Of a stretch of DNA of 64,000 bases, positions 8,423 to 18,447 are shown one piece after another (the first letter of the stretch is position 1; the number at the start of each line of letters is the position of its first letter). The notes beneath the pieces were generated by a model. It was not told the DNA's origin. It did not search any database and saw only the letters and a program-made list of their open reading frames with translations. Source of the stretch: an uncultured Bacteroides sp. (GTDB lineage Bacteria; Bacteroidota; Bacteroidia; Bacteroidales; Bacteroidaceae); NCBI RefSeq assembly GCF_958445495.1, contig NZ_CAUCSQ010000006.1:62001-126000 (forward strand), in the 5' to 3' direction. Position numbers and translations under genes: made by a program.

Positions 8423-11400
8423 TTATAAACCTAATACTACACCGACTGTCCATGTGCGGCTGTTAGGGTAACCGCCCGACGTATCCCGTCCCAGACCGTT
8501 TATGCTTTCAGGACTGATGCCGGAATAATTGGAGAAAGTCCAGATATTGTTGACCGACGCCTTCAGAGTAACGGCATCCACCCGCAAATAGTCCAGCCAT
8601 TTTTTGGGCAAACGGTAAGAAAGGGAAACCGTATTAATCTTGAAAAAAGAACCGTCTTCCAAAAAGAGTGTCTGATTTTCGCGGAAAGGGTCGATTACTT
8701 TATTATGGTGATAGTCATAAGGATTAGGATATTTGGCGCCATAACGGTTGTCTTCCGTCCAGAAGTTGTAACGCTCTATAGGAGCCAACGCCGCATCTTT
8801 GCGCAGTTTCTCGATTTCTTTCCGTACCGGGCTCGTATATGCATCGAGGGTATTTGCCAGTACTGTGTTGATTGCGTCACGCTTGAATGTAAAAGAGGTG
8901 TTCACATGCATGCTGAATCCTTTATATGACAAATTGAAATAAAGTCCTCCGGTCATTAGAGGACGGGCATTGCCCGCTACCACCCTGTCATTCTCGTCAA
9001 TCACATAGTCGCCGTTGATGTCCACCCAGATAGGGTCTCCAGCTTTAAAATAGGCTTCTTCACTATCATTTCCTTTTACTTTAAGGCGTTTTCCGGTTGC
9101 GGGGTTCACCGGTACATCCTCGTCCGTAGCATATACTCCTTTATTGATATAAAGCAACATCGAAGTCGTATTAGCTCCCAGACGGTTGGCTACCCAGGCG
9201 TCTCTATCAAGTATCTGACGGGCCTCATTCGGCAACTTGGTGATGATGTCCCTGTTTAGGGCAAAGTTTAATCCCACGCTAAGCCCCCACTTGCTCTGTA
9301 AAGGAAGAGGTTTTCCGGTCAATGACACTTCCAAACCGTAGTTCACCAGGCTGACATCCGTACTTGTCACCTTATCGAACCCTGAATGGTCCGGCAACTT
9401 AACGCTACTGATTTGATTGTCAATCTGGCGATAATATGCGTCGATATCGGCTCCCAGCCTGCCATTAAACATCGAGAACTCGTAACCTAAATTCCATGTA
9501 GTGGTACGTACCGGGTCAAGCTGCACATTGGGCAATTTGTCAAAGTTAATGGGGATGTATGATTCGCCGTTATAAGTGTATGAGTCTTTGACATCATAAG
9601 TTCCGTACACATCGTAACGGGTGGCTTTGTATTTCACAACCTGCCCCCAGGTTACACGAATACCCATCCTGTCGAGATTTGCGAAACGTTGCATGAATTT
9701 TTCATATCCCAGATTCCACCGGAACCCCAACGAAGGATTGAAGTTCCATTTTGTCCGTTTGCCGTACACCGAATTCAACTCCGGGCTTAATGTAGGCTCA
9801 AACACATACCGGTCACCTCCCGCCTTAAAAGAACCGATATTTTTAATGGAGAAGTTCGGAGTGAAAATAACCGAGAAAGTATTCTGGTTTTCGGAGACCT
9901 TAGCCGTTCCTTTCGACCTGCCGTGTCCCACAGGCCCTATGATATTATCATTGGGCAGTCCAACCATGGTAATGCTATTTCCCGTGCTTGACTTGTCTTC
10001 ATAACGGATACCTGCCGTCAACCCCATATTGGCATATTTCAAATCGAACGTACGCTGAAAATACGTATTTATATATATCTTTGAAGAATTATTGCTGACA
10101 TTTTCCGCAATGGCCTGATACTTGTTGTCCGCATTGCTCAAGATTGCAGGTGTCATTTTTTCCGTTTCGCTCGTATTATAAGAATAATTGAACGTACCCG
10201 CCCATTTGATATTAAACGGCAACCGGTATCCTAAATTCAACGTGGTGGAATAGCCGGACTGCACGGTCGAATTGGTCACGCCGAACACTTGCAAGGCATC
10301 CACGGAAGCCGAATAGAGAGAAGGAGGAGGCAACAATGACGAAGCGCTGGCGCCGCTCGCCACTCCCGACTGCGATACCGCATTACCGCTACCGGTACTA
10401 TTATCCGTAAAACTGACTTTCATATCTACCCCGATGGTGAATTTGGAATTCGGAGACGTATAGTTCATATTTCCGGTCAAAGCATATCTATTGAAGTCGG
10501 TATTCTTCACGATACCTTTTTCCGTATAATAGTTGCCGTTGACTTTGTAGTTAAACTGTTCATTACCTCCGGAAAAACTTATATTATGGGAATGATTGTA
10601 AGTAACCCGGTAGAACTGTTCCTGCCAATTCGTATGATTATTAAAATAAGGGTTCAGGCTATCTGATATGGCAGGCATGAACATGACATCCCAAAAGCCG
10701 TGATAAAGCTGTGAGGTATCATTCTCCAATATCTGCCATTTCAACAAATTACGCTCCATGTTTCCAAGAACCACGTCACGAAGCCTGGGTGGAGTGGAAA
10801 TTGTGAAGTTACCGGAATAAGTCACTTTAGGTTTGGGCGAATTTCCCTTTTTCGTTTCAATCAGAATCACTCCATAGGCTCCTTTCGAACCATAGAGGGA
10901 AGTAGCGGCGGCATCCTTCAAAATCTGGATATTGGCTATATCTTCAAAAGGAATCGTAGAAATAGGGCTCACTCCCGAACCGCTGACCAGACCGTTGGCG
11001 TCATAATCGCTTACATCGTCCTGAGGAATGCCGTCAACGACAAAAAGCGGCGCGGATGATGCCAAATCCCAATTATTATCATCTGCATTTCCTACAATCG
11101 AAATATCCGAGACACCCCGGATATTGAATGTACCCTGCGCTCCGGGAAGTCCGTTGTTCAACTGGATGTCCATACCGGCCACACGCCCCTGCAGAAGTGT
11201 CATGATGTTAGATACAGGTGTTTCCGCCAATTCTTCCGTTTTAATAACCGTGTTGGCAGATGTCACACTCGCCTTATTCACTCTCCGGTTACCGACAATC
11301 ACGGTTTCTTCTATCTGGGTAACATCTTCTTCCAAATACACATTCATGCCTGAAACAGCCTTTTTCACCTTTATAATCGTCGGCCGGTAAGAGACATAAC

Positions 11401-11647
11401 TGAAAACCAACTCTGAACCGACCGGGGCTTTGATTGTAAACCGTCCTTCCAAATCCGACGCCGTTCCGCGAATTGTCTTTTTCGTGTCAGCAGTACGACA
11501 CCGAATATTTACTCCCGGAAACGTTTCATTATTCCCGGCCTTATCGTACACTGTACCGCTAATTACTACTTCCTGTGCCCCGACACCGGCAACAAGCGAA
11601 AATAATAAAAACAACAATAATGTATATCTATTTTTCATCTTTATCAT
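8423..11647 (-). CDS. SusC/RagA-family TonB-dependent outer-membrane transporter (second pair)
   Basis: 1074 residues with a Sec signal (LLLFLLFSLVAGVGAQ). After it comes the carboxypeptidase-D-like regulatory domain (VVISGTVYDKAGN..FPGVNI..., about 27-105), a TonB-box-like stretch (IEETVIVGN), the plug domain (LLQGRVAGMDIQLNNGLPGAQGTFNIRGV, then APLFVVDGIPQDD, then IQILKDAAATSLYGSKGAYGVILIETKKG), and a long beta-barrel ending VGVVLGL. It imports oligosaccharides bound by the adjacent SusD-like protein (6865-8397). It is preceded by 9 bp and the DUF5007-like lipoprotein, so it is probably co-transcribed from the promoter near 18.3 kb. No operator-like repeat was seen directly upstream. Confidence 0.97.
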   Translation of the reverse strand: MIKMKNRYTLLLFLLFSLVAGVGAQEVVISGTVYDKAGNNETFPGVNIRCRTADTKKTIRGTASDLEGRFTIKAPVGSELVFSYVSYRPTIIKVKKAVSGMNVYLEEDVTQIEETVIVGNRRVNKASVTSANTVIKTEELAETPVSNIMTLLQGRVAGMDIQLNNGLPGAQGTFNIRGVSDISIVGNADDNNWDLASSAPLFVVDGIPQDDVSDYDANGLVSGSGVSPISTIPFEDIANIQILKDAAATSLYGSKGAYGVILIETKKGNSPKPKVTYSGNFTISTPPRLRDVVLGNMERNLLKWQILENDTSQLYHGFWDVMFMPAISDSLNPYFNNHTNWQEQFYRVTYNHSHNISFSGGNEQFNYKVNGNYYTEKGIVKNTDFNRYALTGNMNYTSPNSKFTIGVDMKVSFTDNSTGSGNAVSQSGVASGASASSLLPPPSLYSASVDALQVFGVTNSTVQSGYSTTLNLGYRLPFNIKWAGTFNYSYNTSETEKMTPAILSNADNKYQAIAENVSNNSSKIYINTYFQRTFDLKYANMGLTAGIRYEDKSSTGNSITMVGLPNDNIIGPVGHGRSKGTAKVSENQNTFSVIFTPNFSIKNIGSFKAGGDRYVFEPTLSPELNSVYGKRTKWNFNPSLGFRWNLGYEKFMQRFANLDRMGIRVTWGQVVKYKATRYDVYGTYDVKDSYTYNGESYIPINFDKLPNVQLDPVRTTTWNLGYEFSMFNGRLGADIDAYYRQIDNQISSVKLPDHSGFDKVTSTDVSLVNYGLEVSLTGKPLPLQSKWGLSVGLNFALNRDIITKLPNEARQILDRDAWVANRLGANTTSMLLYINKGVYATDEDVPVNPATGKRLKVKGNDSEEAYFKAGDPIWVDINGDYVIDENDRVVAGNARPLMTGGLYFNLSYKGFSMHVNTSFTFKRDAINTVLANTLDAYTSPVRKEIEKLRKDAALAPIERYNFWTEDNRYGAKYPNPYDYHHNKVIDPFRENQTLFLEDGSFFKINTVSLSYRLPKKWLDYLRVDAVTLKASVNNIWTFSNYSGISPESINGLGRDTSGGYPNSRTWTVGVVLGL

Positions 11648-11656
11648 GATTTAAGA

Positions 11657-12772
11657 TTAATTGTCGACAGTAACCTCTTTTATATCACCCAAACGAGGTT
11701 TTCCTTTAGCAAAATGAACCAGTATCTCCCAATGAGCCTCTTTATAGATAGCAAAATCGAATACAAAAGAAGTACGCCGCCTGTATGTGGAAGAAATCCC
11801 GTACATATAACTCGTCGTAAATTTCACACTGGCTTTTTCCCCTTTTGAATCGGTATAAATGCTGCTGCCTGTAAAAAGGGGCAACGGATATGCCATATCA
11901 TAGAATACTTCTTTATCGTCTACATGCTTTAAGAAACCTGCCTGAAACAAATTGTTCCAATTGGTTTCATTAAAACGCCGCGGGTCGATGCGTTCCCATG
12001 AAGGGCCATAGAAAGATATGGACAAGGTAGTATTGTCCTCTTGCCTGTCTTTATTCTCTCTAAAATAGATATGTATGTCTTCCGGTTCTATCATGTAAGA
12101 GATGCTTGTATGGCTGCCGCTCGAAGAGCTCTGCTTTTCTTCATAAAGCATTGTCGAAGTCTCCGGAGAAACGTATTCGGCTATTGCCAGTCCTGTTTCC
12201 GAATCATAAATGGAAGGTTCAAAATCGACCTCACGCTTAGGCCTGAGGCGCATCCGCTTGATGATTTTATATCCTCCCGAATTCGACACTTTCATATTAA
12301 AGACATAACCGGAATCGGGCTGGCAACGCAAAATCTCGGAATTTGCCTCACTCCACATGACTATCTCACCGCTATGCTTGACAACATCAAACAACCGCCG
12401 ATATTCGGTTCCCCGTTTAGCATTTATTTCAGCTATGGACTTTTCCGTCCCAAGATAGGGTTTCTTCCACACACGCACCGGATAGTATTCTTCCAGTTCA
12501 GGCGCAGGCGTCCCGTCGGTATGCATCATATCGGTGATTTCAAACGTAAGCGGCAATGTAGAATTACTTGTATTGCATATATCCGTATAAAATGTGGTAT
12601 GTCCCATCACCGGCTCGAAAGAAGTTTGCGTGAATGTCACGTCACGGTCAAACGCATCTTTTTCTTCCGGCAGGAAATTGTTCACACAACCGGTATTCAT
12701 TACCAATAAAACGGCAAGTAAAGTTATACTGCCTGTTTTTATGCTGCCGTTATCCTTGTTCTTATTTTTCAT
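11657..12772 (-). CDS. Surface lipoprotein, DUF5007-like
   Basis: 371 residues, lipoprotein signal with MNTGC (Cys29). The N-terminal mature sequence (FLPEEKDAFDRDVTFTQTSFEPVMGHTTFY) is the pattern I associate with DUF5007, a family found beside SusC/SusD pairs. The rest is strand-rich with no enzyme motif. The gene overlaps the upstream fasciclin-like gene by 11 bp, so the two are probably translated together. Likely a surface-exposed accessory binding protein of the first SusC/SusD module; the family assignment is from memory of its sequence pattern. Confidence 0.7.
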   Translation of the reverse strand: MKNKNKDNGSIKTGSITLLAVLLVMNTGCVNNFLPEEKDAFDRDVTFTQTSFEPVMGHTTFYTDICNTSNSTLPLTFEITDMMHTDGTPAPELEEYYPVRVWKKPYLGTEKSIAEINAKRGTEYRRLFDVVKHSGEIVMWSEANSEILRCQPDSGYVFNMKVSNSGGYKIIKRMRLRPKREVDFEPSIYDSETGLAIAEYVSPETSTMLYEEKQSSSSGSHTSISYMIEPEDIHIYFRENKDRQEDNTTLSISFYGPSWERIDPRRFNETNWNNLFQAGFLKHVDDKEVFYDMAYPLPLFTGSSIYTDSKGEKASVKFTTSYMYGISSTYRRRTSFVFDFAIYKEAHWEILVHFAKGKPRLGDIKEVTVDN

Positions 12773-13625
12773 GACCTACATTTTTAAAATAATGAATAAA
12801 CTGCCCAAAACCGAACTCATGCCTCGGAATAAGGACATGAATCACTCCATTCACGGCATATATGTCCGTCCATAATACTTTAGTCGGTTCCCACCTGCTT
12901 TTCTCCAGCGTGTTGCGCATATCGTAAAAAGTAATGTCTTTCGGCCCGCCGCCTACAAAACCGCTGGCCGGCAATCTGCTATAAGTCAGATTCATCCTGT
13001 ATTCATGCAAGTCCTGTACTATTTTTCCCTCGGATGAAGATACGGATGCCAATGCTTCCGTATCGTATATGCCCGGAAACATATAACGGCATACTAACGA
13101 ATCAATCCGGTCTTTATAGATATAAATATCCGTATATTTCTCTTCCGTTTTTTCATCTGTCCGTTCTATTTCTTTGCAATAGTTCAGAAGCTTCTCCAAT
13201 GTAAGCCCGCCTGCCGCATATTTCTCCGTTTCTGACGTTTCATCGGTAAAGTCACCGGCGTCCACAACCAAATCGTTCAGCCGGCGAAAATCATTCAAGG
13301 ACTGCAAGGCATAACGGAAACAGCTATCGGGAACAGCCATAAAGGTATATTGACCGCTCTCATCCTGTAAACACTCTTTCAATTCTGCAAATTTCAACTT
13401 TACAGGACTGTCTTCATCGGTATAATCCATCAAATATAACAATGAGTCATAAGTGATTCCCAAACCCGGATCACCTTGTTGCAGATATTCATAAATAGTA
13501 CCGTCAAACCGGCTCGTTCCTTGCGGTTGCAGTTCTTGAATATCGCTATTTACAACAGAAACATCCATACACGAGGAAAGTAAAAGTCCTCCCCATCCGC
13601 ATACAACAGTTAATAATTTATTCAT
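12762..13625 (-). CDS. Fasciclin (FAS1)-like lipoprotein, first module
   Basis: 287 residues. A short lipoprotein signal ends LLLSSC (Cys19). FAS1-like segments are visible: a helical lead-in, YTFMAVPDSCFRYALQSLNDF (about 112-132), LTLEKLLNYC, and the closing NGVIHVLIPRHEFGFG. It is more diverged than the fasciclin protein at 6043-6861 but has the same place in the order SusC-SusD-FAS1-lipoprotein. It overlaps the next gene by 11 bp. An adhesive or scaffold role at the outer membrane is inferred. Confidence 0.75.
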   Translation of the reverse strand: MNKLLTVVCGWGGLLLSSCMDVSVVNSDIQELQPQGTSRFDGTIYEYLQQGDPGLGITYDSLLYLMDYTDEDSPVKLKFAELKECLQDESGQYTFMAVPDSCFRYALQSLNDFRRLNDLVVDAGDFTDETSETEKYAAGGLTLEKLLNYCKEIERTDEKTEEKYTDIYIYKDRIDSLVCRYMFPGIYDTEALASVSSSEGKIVQDLHEYRMNLTYSRLPASGFVGGGPKDITFYDMRNTLEKSRWEPTKVLWTDIYAVNGVIHVLIPRHEFGFGQFIHYFKNVGHEK

Positions 13626-13638
13626 AGCATCCTATCTT

Positions 13639-15225
13639 TTATTTCCAATACGCATTTTGTACGATAGCCGGATTCTCCTTTATCACTTTTTCAGCCACAG
13701 GCCAGTAGATTCCGCCGTTATTCAGCAATTCCACCATTTTCATATCATCACCCACAATACGCGCCTCTCTGATACGGTCGAACCACCGGTGTCCTTCACC
13801 CATCAGTTCCCGACGCCGTTCCTGGAATATTTCTTTCAATAAATTCTTCACATTGCTATCCATATCTTTACTATAAGACAGATTGCGCACATTACGCAAC
13901 GTACGGAGTTCATTCATGCAGGTTACCGCATCGTCCGGACGATTCAACATAGCCAATGCCTCAGCACGAAGTAACAGGATGTCTTCCAACCGGGAAAAAA
14001 TAATAAATGAACTGTATGCTCCTAAATTATTCGAGTCGTCTTCTCCGTCCCGTACCACTTGTATCTTGGAAAATAACGGATATTCCAGATTCAACCCTGT
14101 CACATAATTGGTAAAGTATTGTACCGGCGACGCTGATTCGTCAATACCGAAACGGTTGTCCGACGTAAACTTGTTCATGAAGATGTTCCTCAACGTATCT
14201 ACCGACAAATAAATGTCCGGAAGCTGCTTACGTACAATCGGTTCCGCCAATGTCCATGACTCTAGATGACCGTCAACGCCGGTTTCATTCACTTCAGTAC
14301 CACTATACAGATAACCGAAAGCGACCAGACGCCCTGCCTTATAGTCATTACTGCATTTGGAACTGAACAAACCTGTTTGGCTAGTCAGGTTTTCTGTCGA
14401 CACATAATAGGGAGTTCCTTTAATATAAGTACCTATATTATCAATCACATAGCCCGCATAGGCTTCCGTATTTACATAATTGCCAATCCAAGCTTCCACG
14501 TAAGCTAACAAGGCATAGACCGAAAGGCGGTTGATGAGCAATCCGCTCCATGTATTGCCATCGCCTTCATAGTATTTATCGGACGACGAGCCGAGTTGCA
14601 AAGGCAGCAATCGGGAAACTTCAAGCAATTCTCCCCTTACATATTCCAATACAGTCTGTGCATCTGTACGGGCGATTTCCGGAAATGAGCCATTATCATA
14701 AGACTGTGTTACCAAAGGCACGTCTCCCCACATCTGCACCATATAGAAATATGCCAACGCACGAAGGGCGCGCGCCTGCGCTACGTCATAGGTGTAATTG
14801 GTCTCGGAATAGGCTTTGTCCTTTTCTACTACTTTACCTGCATTCTCTATAAATACGCAGGCGGCATTAATCACTTTATAAAAACGCCTCCAATCGGATA
14901 TCTGGCGGATATTCTCATAAGGAGCGTCCAGCCTGTTGTCGCGGATGGCCTGCAAATCATCGCGTACACGCACTGTAAAGTCTCCCATCCTCAAATCTCC
15001 CGCCGCCCAAAAAGCGTTATTTTCTCCCAAAGCCGTACGCATCAGGCCATAAATTCCAAACAAAGCGGAACGGGTATCTGTCAACGAGTTCCATTGCTGC
15101 TCTTGAGTGGCCACATGGAAAAAAGCATCATCATTCTCTAACAAGTCGCTGCATGAAGAAAAGAACAGGATGGAAGCAATCGCCCAGGGCTTCATCATTT
15201 TTTTGAGCCATATCATTTGATTCAT
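13639..15225 (-). CDS. SusD/RagB-family lipoprotein (first pair)
   Basis: 528 residues with lipobox LFFSSC (Cys25). Typical SusD features: AQARALRALAYFYMVQMWGDVPLVTQSYD (about 150-178), FSRLEDILLLRAEALAMLNRPDDAV, and near the C-terminus FQERRRELMGEGHRWFDRIREAR with the closing YWPVAEKVIKENPAIVQNAYWK. It follows its SusC partner by 19 bp. It binds the glycan at the cell surface and hands it to the transporter. Substrate unknown from sequence. Confidence 0.95.
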   Translation of the reverse strand: MNQMIWLKKMMKPWAIASILFFSSCSDLLENDDAFFHVATQEQQWNSLTDTRSALFGIYGLMRTALGENNAFWAAGDLRMGDFTVRVRDDLQAIRDNRLDAPYENIRQISDWRRFYKVINAACVFIENAGKVVEKDKAYSETNYTYDVAQARALRALAYFYMVQMWGDVPLVTQSYDNGSFPEIARTDAQTVLEYVRGELLEVSRLLPLQLGSSSDKYYEGDGNTWSGLLINRLSVYALLAYVEAWIGNYVNTEAYAGYVIDNIGTYIKGTPYYVSTENLTSQTGLFSSKCSNDYKAGRLVAFGYLYSGTEVNETGVDGHLESWTLAEPIVRKQLPDIYLSVDTLRNIFMNKFTSDNRFGIDESASPVQYFTNYVTGLNLEYPLFSKIQVVRDGEDDSNNLGAYSSFIIFSRLEDILLLRAEALAMLNRPDDAVTCMNELRTLRNVRNLSYSKDMDSNVKNLLKEIFQERRRELMGEGHRWFDRIREARIVGDDMKMVELLNNGGIYWPVAEKVIKENPAIVQNAYWK

Positions 15226-15244
15226 ATATTATAAATGTATTAGA

Positions 15245-18214
15245 TTAAAAATTAAACCTCAATCCGACAATCACCGAACGGGACAGCGGCTGGCCGTATC
15301 CTCTATAGTATCCGTCAATATCCACCAGTTCCGGGTCGTCCCCGCTAAAACCGGTGACTGTGAACAAATTACTGCCTGTAACATAAAAATAGATATTATC
15401 CAGCTTGCTTTTGGAGTTTTCCTTTTTTTTGCCGCCGCCTTTATAAGCTTTCTTTTTGACGGGCAATGTATAGCCTAACGTCAACGAACGCAATTTCAGG
15501 TAAGAAAGTTTTTCCAGGAACATGTCTTGTTCCGCACGGTAAGGCGTGAGGCCGCTCATCTGGTTATATAAAGGGTAATCATCTTTATCGTTCGTATTCT
15601 GCCAGAAAAAGATTTCACGCAAGCTTTCCAGAGAGGGCGTATTCTCCAGAGCCAGGAAATTGTAACGTTGCGACGAACGGTAATTTACGGCGTCATGCCC
15701 TAAGGCAAAGAAGAGATTTATCCCTAAATCAAACCGGCCCAGTTTAAAGTTATTAATGAAACTTCCCGTCACAGGGGGAAGGCTGTGTCCTGTCAGGACT
15801 TTATCATCGTCATTAATCACATTATCGCCGTTCATATCTTTCCACTTCGGGTCATTTTTAGCAAACAAGACGGAATTCATCGAAAGCCTTTCGCCGTTTT
15901 GCACGGGAACTTCCGCATCGGAAGCATAGACTCCTTCATTCCGGTAAAGCCAAAATTGGTCTATGGCATGCCCTACCTTCAGTTTGCGGTTGCCGATTAC
16001 CAGCTCGTCCAGATTTTCAGGCAGTTCCAACAATTCATTTTTATTATAGGCTAACGAGAATGAAGCATCCCATGAAAAACCGTCCGGATTATGGAAGGGC
16101 TTTCCCGAAAGTGATATTTCGATTCCCGAATTCCGGATTTTCATGCCGTTGGCATATTTATACTGATACCCGTATTCCCGGCTGACAGGAATCGTTGTAA
16201 TCAAATCGCAGTCCGTATTGTTATAATACTCAACATCCAACGTCAAACGCCGGTTGAAAAATGAAATGTTCATCCCCGCATTCCATTTATCGGCATAAGG
16301 CCATCCGAGCCCGTAGCCTACCCACCCCGTATTATAGGGACGGGCGACTGTAGCGTATCCGTAGTAGGAAGACATCACCGGTTGCCCGATACCGGTCAGC
16401 TCTTCTCCCGTATATTGCGGGCCGGCCGCAAACCGGTTGTTATCCTGATAACGCCCTATCCTCGCCCATGCTCCGCGCACCGACCAGTCTGATACGGAAA
16501 CGACATTTTTCAACAGGTAATCTTTCAGATTCACTGTCAGGCTGGCTGCCGGTGTAAACAGCCACCGGTTATCCTTTTGGACGTTGGACGAACCGTCCGC
16601 ACGCAAAACGAGCTGGGCGTCAATCAGGTTACGATAGCGATAGTCAACTGAGAACAGTGTACTCACCATATTATTTTGCATCTTATCTACAAAACGTTTC
16701 ATATATTGGAATCCTCCACTATTGGTAGAGGGCTTTGTGTCATCGTCTCCGTCATAGGCTTGCGTATAGTTATAATGTTGCAGGCTTTTCATGATAATCT
16801 CCTGCAGCCCGACTTTCAGGAAATGGGTGTTCCGAATGTCGAACTTATAGTCGGCGGACGACTGCCAAATCAACCGGCGGTTATATCCGGAATAGTTGGA
16901 AACATAGTTTACGGATTCCATCAGGGCTTTCGGCCAAAACACATGCCGGACATTCGTATTGTAGTCCAGCAATAAACGAGTGTCTACGTATAATCCTTTC
17001 CAATCATAGTTCACCGCCAGGTATCCGTTTAACAGATTGTTCTGGTTGTCATTCTTTTTATACTCTTCGTAAACATCGAGATATGAACGGTAAACAGAAG
17101 GTACAGGTGAAAGAGGGGTCGTCAGATCCGGCAAATATTCAATCTCGGCATAACGGTCGCGCAAATTACGGTTACCGTCGCGTGAAACACGTGAGGCGTT
17201 AATCAAACAGGACATTCCCAACTGTTCCAGCAGTTTTATATTTAACGCGAAGCTAGCTGTCAGCTTATCAAAACCGGTCTCATCAGCCACTCCGTTATTG
17301 CCCGTATAACCGAGCATGAACATATAATTAGAAAAACGTCCTCCGCTTCCCATAGAAGCGCTGAATTTGTAAAGAGGAGCCATGCTGTAATAATCGTCTG
17401 CCCACCCCGGTTCACCGAAAAAATTCATGTCGCGCACATCTTTCATCCATGCCGGCATCTTGTTTAAATAGGCAATACGCTGGGCATCGGTAGCGCAATA
17501 ATCGGTAAAACGCATTCGAAAAGCGTAATCGTTGGCTGCATTTGTCATTTTTACTTCCGGCGGCGGAATGGCTATTCCTCCATTGGCATGGATAAACATG
17601 TTGCTGCCTCCATAATAGCCGTCTTTCAGGTTGACCAGAATGGCGCCATTGACAGCAAGCGGTCCTAACTTTGCCAAACGGGCGGCATCTTTCACGACTT
17701 CTATAGAGGCTACGTTATCCAAATTCAACCCTGACAATATATTGGTAGCCGTTCCAACCGGATTCACTTCAGTCGACTTAATCCCATATACAAATGCATC
17801 ATTCGTCAGCAAAGGGATGCCATTGAGATAAACGACCGGTTGCGCGGAAGACATGTCTCCTCTCGAAAATACAGGAGTAGACAACCCGCGGATTAATATA
17901 TTTTGAATGCTGCCCGGTTCGCCGGTCGTCTCTTGTACATATACGCCCGGCAGTGTCCCTTTCAAATATTGCTGTACGGAGATGTAGGAAGAACGGGATA
18001 AATTCCACAAATCAAGCGTGTCTTTAAACTGGTAAAAATTTACATTTTCTACCCTGCAAACAGAATCTGTTTTTCCAATCGGTTGCCCGGCATTCTCATC
18101 CGGCAAAATACTATCCTTGGCGAGGAGATATCCGCCACTCCGAATCGCTCTCATCTCGCTTCCGAATCCCAACAAAGCTACAATAGCACAAAAACGAATT
18201 ATCGCATTTTTCAT
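15245..18214 (-). CDS. SusC-like TonB-dependent transporter without the N-terminal regulatory domain (first pair)
   Basis: 989 residues from Met at 18214; the same frame is open to an ATG at 18247. I prefer 18214 because it starts a normal signal peptide (MKNAIIRFCAIVALLGFGSEMRA). The plug domain is clear: QYLKGTLPGVYVQ, IQNILIRGLSTPVF, PVVYLNGIPLL, and IEVVKDAARLAKLGPLAVNG. The barrel ends SVIVGLRFNF. Unlike the second SusC, no carboxypeptidase-D-like domain precedes the plug. A Lys/Gly-rich insert of about 20 residues lies near the C-terminus (nucleotides about 15,403-15,460). It is the first gene of the ten-gene leftward run and has candidate regulator sites upstream at 18303-18398. Confidence 0.93.
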   Translation of the reverse strand: MKNAIIRFCAIVALLGFGSEMRAIRSGGYLLAKDSILPDENAGQPIGKTDSVCRVENVNFYQFKDTLDLWNLSRSSYISVQQYLKGTLPGVYVQETTGEPGSIQNILIRGLSTPVFSRGDMSSAQPVVYLNGIPLLTNDAFVYGIKSTEVNPVGTATNILSGLNLDNVASIEVVKDAARLAKLGPLAVNGAILVNLKDGYYGGSNMFIHANGGIAIPPPEVKMTNAANDYAFRMRFTDYCATDAQRIAYLNKMPAWMKDVRDMNFFGEPGWADDYYSMAPLYKFSASMGSGGRFSNYMFMLGYTGNNGVADETGFDKLTASFALNIKLLEQLGMSCLINASRVSRDGNRNLRDRYAEIEYLPDLTTPLSPVPSVYRSYLDVYEEYKKNDNQNNLLNGYLAVNYDWKGLYVDTRLLLDYNTNVRHVFWPKALMESVNYVSNYSGYNRRLIWQSSADYKFDIRNTHFLKVGLQEIIMKSLQHYNYTQAYDGDDDTKPSTNSGGFQYMKRFVDKMQNNMVSTLFSVDYRYRNLIDAQLVLRADGSSNVQKDNRWLFTPAASLTVNLKDYLLKNVVSVSDWSVRGAWARIGRYQDNNRFAAGPQYTGEELTGIGQPVMSSYYGYATVARPYNTGWVGYGLGWPYADKWNAGMNISFFNRRLTLDVEYYNNTDCDLITTIPVSREYGYQYKYANGMKIRNSGIEISLSGKPFHNPDGFSWDASFSLAYNKNELLELPENLDELVIGNRKLKVGHAIDQFWLYRNEGVYASDAEVPVQNGERLSMNSVLFAKNDPKWKDMNGDNVINDDDKVLTGHSLPPVTGSFINNFKLGRFDLGINLFFALGHDAVNYRSSQRYNFLALENTPSLESLREIFFWQNTNDKDDYPLYNQMSGLTPYRAEQDMFLEKLSYLKLRSLTLGYTLPVKKKAYKGGGKKKENSKSKLDNIYFYVTGSNLFTVTGFSGDDPELVDIDGYYRGYGQPLSRSVIVGLRFNF

Positions 18215-18302
18215 CTGTTGATTAGACTTTAATATATTATTAAACATTTATTCATAGACGTATCAGACGATTGCAAATGAAAATAAAATATCATTAAACT
18301 AC

Positions 18303-18398
18303 GCCCGAATTTGATTCAAAAAGGTACAAATTCAAACCAAACGATGTTTTAAACTTCCTATGGCTAAAAATCATTCAAAAAGGTATAAATATGATTCA
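18303..18398 (-). promoter_or_regulatory. Candidate regulator-binding direct repeats upstream of the SusC run
   Basis: Read on the minus strand, TGAATCATATTTATAC (18398-18383) and TGAATGATTTTTAGCC (18377-18362) match TGAATGATTTTCAGAC at 12 and 14 of 16 positions and start 21 bp apart. A third weaker copy (11/16) lies at 18318-18303. A longer sequence, ATTCAAAAAGGTAyAAAT on the plus strand, also occurs twice (18314-18331 and 18373-18390). A weak -7-like box (TTCATTTG, 18281-18274) lies between these sites and the SusC start. Paired direct repeats about two helical turns apart suit an AraC-type DNA-binding domain. The remaining part of 18215-18447 shows nothing further. Confidence 0.55.
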
Positions 18399-18447
18399 GG
18401 ACCATTAAACCCCTCCGGCTGCAGAACGATTCTTTGTCCTCGTTTCA

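Noticed and set aside
18314..18390. Repeat ATTCAAAAAGGTAyAAAT as part of a CRISPR or invertible element
   Set aside because: Only two copies in direct orientation with no array, recombinase or inverted partner; better explained as regulatory sites.
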